Assembly (NCBI GenBank): GCA_965223305.1
Contig: CBDCWT010000003.1
Coordinates: forward strand, 62,001-126,000
Direction of reading: 5' to 3'
DNA: 64,000 bases
Source of the DNA: CBDCWT01 sp965223305
GTDB lineage: Bacteria; Planctomycetota; Planctomycetia; Pirellulales; Pirellulaceae
Shown: piece by piece, positions 36,271 through 43,939 of the stretch
How the letters are laid out: every line of letters begins with the position of its first letter
Numbering within the stretch: the first letter of the stretch is position 1
Program-made: the position numbers and the translations under genes
Notes under the pieces: generated by a model
The model's database searches: none
Told to the model about the DNA's origin: nothing
Seen by the model: the letters and a program-made list of their open reading frames with translations, nothing else

Positions 36271-37524
36271 CTAGCTCAAATGGGGTGTAAGTCCTTTCGA
36301 ATGGCTACCGGCAGCCAGTGAATTCGCGACATCCAGACCGAGATTTTGAATCGCATAGGGCACACCGGCACAATCGGCCAATCTCGCAGACAAATCGTCT
36401 TGCATGGAATCGACTTGTACCCCAAGGTCACTGAGCGGGCTAAAGAGCAAATCGGCCGACTCAGACTTGGTAAGTGGAACAAGCTCAATCAGCTTTATTC
36501 GACTAGGGTGTGTGCGACCGCGCGCGGAGTCAATCGTGAACGGATTGTTTTCGTCCTTCAGCAATTTCTCCGTTTCCGTGCGGCCGGATATGGTTAAACG
36601 TATCAAGTCCGCCTGTCGAGCCTGTCGTAGTGCTTTCATCAACGGATATCCATGCTTGCGGTCTTCGCCAAGAATGGTATCTATTTCGTCGATGACCAAA
36701 TCAATCGGCCCATGCAAGTATTCCGCAGTAGTTCGCATTCGTCTGAAGAAGGACTGTAGTTCGTCAACTGAAAGAGCCTGCGCAAAACTAGTTGAACAGA
36801 CTCGTTTGGCAATGACCTGCGCAGCGGCGCTCACGCTGGACTCGCACGATAGAAGATTCACTTCGACGACTCGTGAATGACGTGGATCTCGCTCCGTTTT
36901 CATTACCCATTGCATCTGTCGCAGCAACGACGTTTTGCCCATTCCACCAGAGCCGCACAGTGCAAAATCCTGGTTTTCTTCGATCAGCATCTCAAGCTCG
37001 TTTTTCCTGCCCACGAACATGCTTCCCACAGCGGGCTCTGATGTAGAAAACGGAATCAGTCTCTTAAACGGTAGTTGGTTTCGTATGTACCGACTGAGCG
37101 CCGTGAGTGCTGAGTCGCTCGACAAAACGAATCGAACATCATCACGAGAAAGACAAACGAGGCATCCGGTCGGAAGTCCCGCCATGGTTCGTAAGTGCCG
37201 AAAGGCTGCGTCCGTTAGACATAGAACAATTCCACGCACGCGTCCATTCGCTGTGTCGCGAATGATTTGGGATAGGGCATTCCGGAAGGAGTCGGAATCT
37301 TCACCGAGTATTAGGACTGGCGAGTGACCAAGGCCGCGCAGCCGGGTTGGTATGCTCGTTTCGAATCGGACACATTGCTCATCCCGCGTAACGCACTCAG
37401 TTGTTGCCCCTAACTTGTCAACCCATAAGCCAAGTAATTCCTCGACCGCTTGCTTGTTGTCAGACTTGCCAAAACCTAGGCGCAAGGTGTTCAGAATCTG
37501 ATCAACTGTTAACGAGGTGTCCAT
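36271..37524 (-). CDS. STAND/ORC-type P-loop NTPase
   Basis: 417 aa. The N-terminal ~165 residues form an unrecognised alpha/beta domain (SPVLILGEDSDSFRNALSQI, RGIVLCLTDAAFRHLRTM). It is followed by the MFVGRKNELEML entry motif, Walker A GSGGMGKT (191-198) and Walker B LVIDEID with Asp279-Glu280. An SGR motif (LTISGRTETEKLL) and a winged-helix-like end follow. Such NTPases act as nucleotide-dependent switches (family knowledge). It ends 7 bp before the histidine-kinase gene, so the pair probably form one sensing module; both carry P-loop domains. Confidence 0.85.
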   Translation of the reverse strand: MDTSLTVDQILNTLRLGFGKSDNKQAVEELLGLWVDKLGATTECVTRDEQCVRFETSIPTRLRGLGHSPVLILGEDSDSFRNALSQIIRDTANGRVRGIVLCLTDAAFRHLRTMAGLPTGCLVCLSRDDVRFVLSSDSALTALSRYIRNQLPFKRLIPFSTSEPAVGSMFVGRKNELEMLIEENQDFALCGSGGMGKTSLLRQMQWVMKTERDPRHSRVVEVNLLSCESSVSAAAQVIAKRVCSTSFAQALSVDELQSFFRRMRTTAEYLHGPIDLVIDEIDTILGEDRKHGYPLMKALRQARQADLIRLTISGRTETEKLLKDENNPFTIDSARGRTHPSRIKLIELVPLTKSESADLLFSPLSDLGVQVDSMQDDLSARLADCAGVPYAIQNLGLDVANSLAAGSHSKGLTPHLS

Positions 37525-37536
37525 GTCGCGTGTGCT

Positions 37537-38268
37537 TCACTTAGTCTGTGTTTGTTCAAAAAGTCGAGAAATCTGTGCATCACACTCGTCGACTCGTTTG
37601 CACTCGGCACGCCCCGATTCCCGAGACTCGCGAATGAGTCGCTCCAGTAGATCAGTTACGGATTCATCCATGTGCGTCACCGGTGTGACGTGACGAGGTG
37701 CAAGAGTGGGATCTGGAAACAGGCCAAGACACTGACACTTCAAAGCCAGTCTGGCGTATCGTTCGTCGATCCCGACTAACCGCACAGCATGAACCGTGGA
37801 TTCCGCCACATTGTTCAGTGAATCCAGGCCGCCACAATCGCTAAGCCCAAGAGCGGTGGCAGCATCATTGGGTGCCACTTTCGCTCGCTCGCTCACGTCG
37901 ATCATGTACTCTGGCAACGAGACGGGCTGGCATGGCGATTCTGCAACTCCCTTTCGTAGTCGTTCGAGGTCAGGACAATCGGGACCGGCGAGTTGTGCTC
38001 CGGCACATTGCCCGCTGGTCACATGATTGGTGTCACGCTGAAGAAACCACAAACCACTGTCATACACGCTTCGGCAGGCAGCACATCGCGTGACGTGCTC
38101 GTGCCGCTGTTGTTCTTCACTCGACAACGCAATGCCTTCCGCAGTTTTTCGTGCAAGGTCAATCAAATCCAGCGTGAACGCGGGGCATTCGCTGCCATCG
38201 CCGTACCGCGGCAGAGCATGTGCTTCGATTTCGTCCCATGCAGGATTCTCGATTCTGTGAGTCTTCAT
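37537..38268 (-). CDS. Zinc-finger anti-sigma-like protein
   Basis: 243 aa. HEHVTRCAACRSVYDSG contains an HxxxCxxC-like zinc motif of anti-sigma (ZAS) domains near residues 57-66. The rest is hydrophilic with several further cysteines, and there is no membrane helix, so a soluble regulator. A strong ribosome-binding site AAGGAGG precedes the ATG. It directly follows the ECF sigma gene (48-bp gap) and precedes the NTPase gene (12-bp gap). The position and motif favour control of that sigma factor (inference). The long C-terminal part is unassigned. Confidence 0.65.
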   Translation of the reverse strand: MKTHRIENPAWDEIEAHALPRYGDGSECPAFTLDLIDLARKTAEGIALSSEEQQRHEHVTRCAACRSVYDSGLWFLQRDTNHVTSGQCAGAQLAGPDCPDLERLRKGVAESPCQPVSLPEYMIDVSERAKVAPNDAATALGLSDCGGLDSLNNVAESTVHAVRLVGIDERYARLALKCQCLGLFPDPTLAPRHVTPVTHMDESVTDLLERLIRESRESGRAECKRVDECDAQISRLFEQTQTK

Positions 38269-38316
38269 GACTGCCTCCTTTTGTTTAGGGTGTTGAAAGT
38301 TCCTTCCGTGATGGAA

Positions 38317-38955
38317 CTACTCTCCGTAAAGATCGGAAAACTCCTGCCGGTAACGATGCTTCGCTCGCTGAATCCGTCCACGAAGCGCGCCGTTGGTCAG
38401 TCCAAGGCGCTCTTCAATCTCTCCATGTGACAGCCCTTCCACGTATCGCAGCAGGAGAATCTCTTGGTAGTCGGCTGGCAGGGCGGTCAGAACCTTCTGA
38501 ATCATTCCACGTTGCTCCTTTGCAAGTATCTGGCTGATGGGGGACAGTGAATCATCCGTCGGCGTTTCGGGCGTTTCGTCACACTGCTCGAACCGACCGC
38601 TGGTTCGCTGCCAATCACGGGCGGCGTTGCGCATGGATTCGTTCAAGTATGGTTTGAACGGGCGTTGCGGGTCATATTTGTCGGAGATGATGGCCGCGTA
38701 AAGTCGGGCCATGACGCCGTTAGCGACAAACTCGGCGTCCTGTCTCGCATTCGGCGAAAAGCCGAGCAGAAACCAGATCGTCCGGCAAAGCGCGGGATAA
38801 TGCCTCGCGTACAACACTTCAAACGCCTCCCTGGAAGATGTACCCAACGCCGGCTGCACCGTGCCCGCAGCGGACAATGTGTCCGTTAGGATGACGTGAC
38901 ACAGTGCTTCATCCGCCAGCGTCGAGACATTGTCTCTGGAATCAGGATCTTCCAT
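38317..38955 (-). CDS. ECF-type RNA polymerase sigma factor, first gene of the signalling cluster
   Basis: 212 aa. Region 2 is diverged but visible (FEVLYARHYPALCRTIWFLL, FKPYLNESMRNAARDWQR). Region 4 is clear: LTALPADYQEILLLRYVEGL, SHGEIEERLGLTNGALRGRI, QRAKHRYRQEF. The ATG at 38955 is preferred to a TTG at 38961. Just upstream is the 12-bp palindrome CTCAAGCTTGAG (38967-38978), a possible control site. It probably transcribes its own operon and the following ATPase/kinase/protease genes (inference). Confidence 0.9.
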   Translation of the reverse strand: MEDPDSRDNVSTLADEALCHVILTDTLSAAGTVQPALGTSSREAFEVLYARHYPALCRTIWFLLGFSPNARQDAEFVANGVMARLYAAIISDKYDPQRPFKPYLNESMRNAARDWQRTSGRFEQCDETPETPTDDSLSPISQILAKEQRGMIQKVLTALPADYQEILLLRYVEGLSHGEIEERLGLTNGALRGRIQRAKHRYRQEFSDLYGE

Positions 38956-39068
38956 ATCCAAAAACTCTCAAGCTTGAGGTCCGGCCTTGCACGCTTCCAA
39001 TACGGTGGATGGTGTGAATGCGCGCGCCGATTTGCACGGATTGCTGCAAGTCGTTGAAATCGCACGGG

Positions 39069-39938
39069 TTACGCGAAGAACGAATTCCACGCAGTGATTG
39101 TCAGTTGAGCCAGCCGATCTTCCGTCCAGATTTCGTCCGTGTCCCACGTCCGCCACGTCAGCGACAACTCGCCGGCCGTCATGCCCACGTAGACCGTCGC
39201 CAACAAAATGAATCGTTCCCGAAGCGTCAGCCCGAGTGTTCGCTCGATGAAAGTCTGCTCGGGTGCCGTGAGCCGGCCGTACCACCACGGCGCAGGATTA
39301 GGAAGTTGGGCCGAAGGAGCGGCTCTTATCATCTTCAATATCTTACGCGTCACCAGAACCGCAATGTCGGACGAGTGCTCGGGCAAGAAGATCTCTTCCA
39401 TGACGTCCCGAATCGCTTTCGTGGCCAGCGTTTCAGGAGTGTAGATGATTGGTTGACCCGTATCAGGGTCATTGGTTGGCGGTAAATCGTCGCGCAGTAT
39501 ACCGCTGATATCAGCATTGTGATCAACGAGAAGCCACGTAACCAGAAACCGGCTCAGGTTTCTGAAGCGGCTCTGTAATGCCGCGAACAACACTGAATTT
39601 CGATCGTGGTCGTCGACATCCCAGAAGCACAATCGCGAAAGCACCTGCCAGTCCGTGGAAGCCAAGTCGAGCAAGTGCCGTCCCACCTTTTCCACGGAAT
39701 CACGACTTCGCATCCGTGCGTTCAACCGTTTTCGCAACAGCGAGTTCGGCCGAGTTACGAGCACGGCCAGTGCTGTAGTTCCGGGCGACATCCGCTCGAT
39801 ATTGAGCCAGCCAATCTCGGTCGCACGATGAAGCCAATCGTGCATTGCCTCTCGTCTGTCAGGCCGCTCAGCGGCAATTGAGAGAAACGTATAGACGAAG
39901 CAACACTCGGAAAACGATACTTGGACCGCCATGTGCAA
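39069..39938 (-). CDS. Hypothetical protein upstream of the signalling cluster
   Basis: 289 aa, mostly helical, no signal peptide, function not recognised. The C-terminal part (LTAPEQTFIERTLGLTLRER, FILLATVYVGMTAGELS) has the rhythm of a sigma region 4 or LuxR-type helix-turn-helix, but the match is weak. It is on the same strand as the sigma/NTPase/kinase cluster with a 107-bp gap, so it may be its first gene or an independent one. The start is 39938 or the ATG at 39932. Confidence 0.6.
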   Translation of the reverse strand: MHMAVQVSFSECCFVYTFLSIAAERPDRREAMHDWLHRATEIGWLNIERMSPGTTALAVLVTRPNSLLRKRLNARMRSRDSVEKVGRHLLDLASTDWQVLSRLCFWDVDDHDRNSVLFAALQSRFRNLSRFLVTWLLVDHNADISGILRDDLPPTNDPDTGQPIIYTPETLATKAIRDVMEEIFLPEHSSDIAVLVTRKILKMIRAAPSAQLPNPAPWWYGRLTAPEQTFIERTLGLTLRERFILLATVYVGMTAGELSLTWRTWDTDEIWTEDRLAQLTITAWNSFFA

Positions 39939-41166
39939 AACACCTCCGCCTAGATCTTAACAGGCATTGATGCAGCCGTACCACGTGGCGCCTATCCGCC
40001 ACCCCTCCACGTTGTTGCCAAGCGATACGAAGTTGTCAAACGGACAACTTCAACTCGGAGTCTAGGTTCCTGCATCCCGTTCCAGGCCCGCCGGCCGGCA
40101 TTCTGCCAACGATTGGCGCCGATTCAAGTGGAGGAGACTACGGGGGTAAAAGGGTAACGCACTTTCAGTCAACGCGCGGATACGTTCCGCGCACTTGCTA
40201 CGGAGCCTGGCCAGCCCCAACTGTGTAAGGTGGGCGTGTCCTGTGTCGGCAAACGATAAACGAAATTGCCGAGTGCTATCTGCAGACAACTGCCAAATTC
40301 GTAACACACCGCTCGCAGTTCAATGGCCCGCTAGGAAACAGCGGTGTGGCACGCTTCCTTCAGCAGGGGAAGTACCGAATCTGCGTCGGTCAGATAGACG
40401 AATGGGGCGATTGGAAACTGCCGTTCGACGCAGAGGTCGAAATCACCTGCGCGACGAAAAGCACCGGGCCTCGATGCGGTTGCGCGCGGCCGCGGGGGCG
40501 TCCTCTCATACGTTAGCAGGACTAGCACTCGAGTGTCTGCATCGCCCGGCTGCAGTTAAGGTCGTGATTCGTTCACGGAGCATTCGTGCCGAATACTTGG
40601 CATCGGTCGGGTCCTTGCCGCCACCTGAAAAACCTCGGCCGAGTGTGCCAACTCCTGGTGCAATCGCTTGCCATTACGATCGATCACGTAAGCAGTCGTG
40701 TTTCCGGTTGGCCCAGTCGATGCAAATGAACAGGCCAGGTGTTCAGCTGGTTCGGTCATGATGGATCTCCTTACCTTGCATTGGACTCAACTCCGCTGGT
40801 ACTCTCCGCGGAGCCGAAACACGGCTGGTGATTAATCCGTAGCGCCTCCCTGGCTATCGTCTCCAATCCATTATTGCGCGGCTTTGTGAATCCGCCTGGC
40901 AGAACTCCGTGCACCCCTCGACTGCTGCGTTTCAGCCAGAATCACAATCCGGAATACGGGTGATGCTATACGGAGACTTTCATCTCTACTCATAAGCACA
41001 TCGATGCTCAACAGCGTCGGACGATACACGGAGATTGATGGTGTCCAGGTAGCGTCGGGCGTTCGCTGTGGCGTGTATTGCTTTTTCTGCTGACCTACTT
41101 GTTTGGGCCAACTGGTGTCACTAAAAAAAGCGAATTGTGCACCCTCATAACAATGGAGTGAGATCT
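39939..41166. other. 1.2-kb gap before the giant gene
   Basis: No intact gene. It holds the degraded IS110-like segment at 40331-40759. A 20-bp stretch at 40382-40402 is shared with 5987-6007 and resembles the inverted end of the dispersed repeat. There is also a small palindrome CTCCGCGGAG near 40817. The last ~200 bp presumably carry the promoter of the giant gene; no boxes could be assigned with confidence. Confidence 0.35.
40331..40759 (-). pseudogene. Degraded IS110-family transposase fragment
   Basis: Read on the minus strand from 40759, pieces of an IS110-type N-terminus appear in alternating frames. MTEPAEHL comes first, then LFICIDWANRKHDC in a second frame, then DRNGKRLHQELAHS back in the first. 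A later GKDPTDAKYSARMLRERI and ADTRVLVLLTYE recall the Asp-rich and ARLL-type segments of the family. Several frameshifts and no ends found, so this is an old remnant. Confidence 0.4.
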
Positions 41167-43491
41167 ATGAAGGCTACACGACCGTTAGTTCGTTGCTCCA
41201 AGAGGCGACAAAAGCGTCTGGCTCGCATGGAACAACTTGAGAATCGACTGCTTCTCGCAACGGATCTCCTGCACCCAGTGTCGGAGTACATTGTCTTTGC
41301 GCAGGAGAGCGCCCAACTGTCACGTGCCTCCTCCTTGGACAGTCTGGCGCCCGTCGGGAGCAATGTGGCAGTTCTACTGGGACGTGACGTGTCGACCGGT
41401 GAGGTAAAAGCGGGCCAACTAATCGAAACGGAACGAGACATCTCGGTTGACGGAGATGTACTCAGCGGTGGGCACGTTCTTTTCGGTTCGGGTGCACAAG
41501 TCGTTGGCAACATCGATGCGACCGAAAACGTCCAGTTCGGAGCCAATGCGTCAATCGAAGGAACCGTGACCGCCGGAACATGGGTCACATTTGCTCAACG
41601 AGCTTCCGTTGAAGGTGACGTTCGTGCGAACGAAACAATCAGAATCGACCGAAACTCGACCGTTTCTGGCAACGTAGTGCTGCCCGACCCCGAAACCAAT
41701 TTGTTGCTTGCTCGCGGTGTAAGGGTGACGGGGGAGATCATTACCGGGGTCGTTGCCCCCGATTCATTTGAGGAAGTCAAACTTCCCGCGGCGTTGACAT
41801 TCGACGCGAATTCAGATGCGGATGTAGTAATTAACGCGAATGAAACTGTGCTACTTGAACCGGGCGCCTATGAGGACGTTACCGTTTCACCTACCGGCAC
41901 GCTCATGCTGCAAACGGGTCGATACGTTATTCGGTCTCTCGCCGTTGAAACCGGCGCGCAACTTGACTTGCAATTCACCGAAGGGGCCATCGACCTATTC
42001 GTGGAAGAGGATGCCTTCATCGGCAAAGGTTTGAGCGTGGTTGTTAATGGTGACGCGGCGCAAGATGCCGATGTTGAGCTTGCCAAGAATCTTTATTCGG
42101 AAGTACACGGTTCGTGGAATCTCGAACCCGAAAGCAGCTGGTTTGGCACCGTCTATGCGCCGTTCGGCAACGTCAATATCGCTCGTGATTCTAGTTTCGT
42201 GGGCGCGCTCTATAGTGGGATGACAGCCACTGTGCAGAAGAGTGTCACTGGGACTTATCAGGTTGCTGATCGGTTTCTCGCGCCCACCATTACAGCTAGT
42301 CTCGCGAACGACACTGGAGTTTCGTCCACTGATGGAATTACGTACGACCCAAGCGTGACTGGGCAAGCCATTGATGGCAATCTGATTCAAAAACTCCAAG
42401 TTGCGCTCGACGACACCTCAGAAACGGCATTCGTCGAAATACCGATCGATGCGCGAACCGGCGAGTTCACCCTAGACACGGCACTATTACTAGATGCCGG
42501 AATTGAATTGCTTGACGGTTCGCATACTCTCTTTTTCCGCGCCGAGGACGAGTTCGGAAACCAGTCCCTTGTGTTTTCGGTTGATTTCGTGCTCGATACG
42601 ACAGTTGCCACGCCCACCATTGTTGAGATTGCTGACGACACCGGTGGTAGCGCTTCGGATGCGATCACAAGCGACAACACGTTGCTGTTCTTTGGGATGG
42701 CCGACGCGGACTCAACCATAACTTTGCACGAGGCTACACTCGGAGATCTCGGCACGACGAACTCCAGCTCGGACGGAGGCTGGATGGTTGATGCGACGGG
42801 GACGACGTTAGCTGACGGGGACTACAGCTTCACCAGCACGGCCGAGGATATCGCAGGCAATGTGAGCGATCCCTCGTCGCCCTTTCCTGTTCAGATTGAC
42901 ACAGTCCCACCAGAGTTGCCCGAGTTTGATTTGGATGCTGAGTCGGATACTGCGCCGGTTGGAGATCGGCAAACGACACTCAGTTCAGTCGTTCTCGCCG
43001 GAGTTACCGATGCTGAGGTCGCAGTCGAGTTGGTTGAGCTCCAGCTCCAGACAACATCGGACGCGTTAGGTGCATTCTCGTTTTCCGATATTCCGCTCGC
43101 CCTCGGCGAAAACTCGTTCACGATGCTCGCAACAGACCTTGCTGGAAATACCAGTGAGTTTAACGGATCGGTGTTTCGCACTGCGGGCGAACCACCCGAG
43201 TTAATCGCCGCTTTTTTAGGGTCCGAGCCGAGCAACGGGAATGTGGACGTAGGGGTCACGGTCAACCCCAAGGTTTTCTTTTCCGCCCCGATCGTTGGCT
43301 CCAGTCTGACAGAAGACAATTTCTTCGCCAGTTTCAGTGGTGAAAAACTGCCCGGCAATATAACCCCTTCCAGCGATGGCACCTTCGCTTGGTTGTTTTT
43401 GGATGACGAAATGCCGAGTGCCTCGCAAATCGAGATTACCGTCGATGGCTCGAGCATCCGGACTGAGGAAGGTAGTCCTCCTCGATGCTGA
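41167..43491 (+). CDS. Giant exported LEPR-XLL protein, segment 1 (start to first frameshift)
   Basis: The ATG at 41167 follows GGAGTGAGATCT. The basic leader ending in MEQLENRLLLATD (from 41227) is the LEPR-XLL-type N-terminal signal of large planctomycete exported proteins. Next comes a left-handed repetitive segment (GDVLSGGHVLFGSGAQVVGN, ASIEGTVTAGTWVTFAQRAS) resembling bactofilin-like or hexapeptide solenoids. Then come Ig-like domains of bacterial surface proteins (TDGITYDPSVTG, GDYSFTSTAEDIAGNVSDPS). At about 43474 one extra base ends the frame. Dropping it continues IRTEEG-VLLDADGDGQPGG into the next segment. With both frameshifts repaired the gene has 5,330 codons including the stop. 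Confidence 0.85.
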   Translation: MKATRPLVRCSKRRQKRLARMEQLENRLLLATDLLHPVSEYIVFAQESAQLSRASSLDSLAPVGSNVAVLLGRDVSTGEVKAGQLIETERDISVDGDVLSGGHVLFGSGAQVVGNIDATENVQFGANASIEGTVTAGTWVTFAQRASVEGDVRANETIRIDRNSTVSGNVVLPDPETNLLLARGVRVTGEIITGVVAPDSFEEVKLPAALTFDANSDADVVINANETVLLEPGAYEDVTVSPTGTLMLQTGRYVIRSLAVETGAQLDLQFTEGAIDLFVEEDAFIGKGLSVVVNGDAAQDADVELAKNLYSEVHGSWNLEPESSWFGTVYAPFGNVNIARDSSFVGALYSGMTATVQKSVTGTYQVADRFLAPTITASLANDTGVSSTDGITYDPSVTGQAIDGNLIQKLQVALDDTSETAFVEIPIDARTGEFTLDTALLLDAGIELLDGSHTLFFRAEDEFGNQSLVFSVDFVLDTTVATPTIVEIADDTGGSASDAITSDNTLLFFGMADADSTITLHEATLGDLGTTNSSSDGGWMVDATGTTLADGDYSFTSTAEDIAGNVSDPSSPFPVQIDTVPPELPEFDLDAESDTAPVGDRQTTLSSVVLAGVTDAEVAVELVELQLQTTSDALGAFSFSDIPLALGENSFTMLATDLAGNTSEFNGSVFRTAGEPPELIAAFLGSEPSNGNVDVGVTVNPKVFFSAPIVGSSLTEDNFFASFSGEKLPGNITPSSDGTFAWLFLDDEMPSASQIEITVDGSSIRTEEGSPPRC

Positions 43492-43939
43492 CGGTGACGG
43501 CCAGCCTGGCGGCGTGACCACGTTTGGTTTCCGCACAGTGAGCACGTCTCCGTTGCTCGGGACCACGCTATCCGGACGCCTTGTTGATCCGGGCCCCGAC
43601 TTGCTACCGATGACCGAAGACGATTTTTCTCCCGGCCCGGACGGTGAAGCACACACGGACGACGACGAATATTTGCTACCGATCTCCGGCGTCACTGTTT
43701 TCATTCTTGGCCTAGAAGATGAAGCCATCCAAACCGGTGCTGAGGGGCGCTTCCACTTCGACGCCGTCCCGAGCGGAACGATTAAGGTAGCAACGGACGG
43801 TCGCACAGCGGATGATCCGCCGGTGGGCTACTATTTCCCGGAAATGGTGATGGATTCGCAAGCCAAGCCCGGTGTCGAGAATTTTTGTCATGGGCATGGA
43901 GGTCATGTATCTGCCTCGACTGGCAGAAACGATCCTTGA
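43376..43939 (+). pseudogene. Giant exported protein, segment 2 (between the two frameshifts)
   Basis: The native part runs from about 43475 to 43886 in frame 2: LLDADGDGQPGGVTTFGFRT, DLLPMTEDDFSPGPDGEAHT, LPISGVTVFILGLEDEAIQT and GAEGRFHFDAVPSGTIKVAT, a SdrD-B/carboxypeptidase-regulatory-like beta domain. It joins segment 3 if one T is removed from TTTTT at 43882-43886 (GVENF-VMGMEVMYLP). It is probably not translated separately. Confidence 0.75.

Noticed and set aside
40195..40761. Plus-strand 188-codon frame in the gap before the giant gene
   Set aside because: It is antisense to the IS110-like remnant and has no protein-like features.
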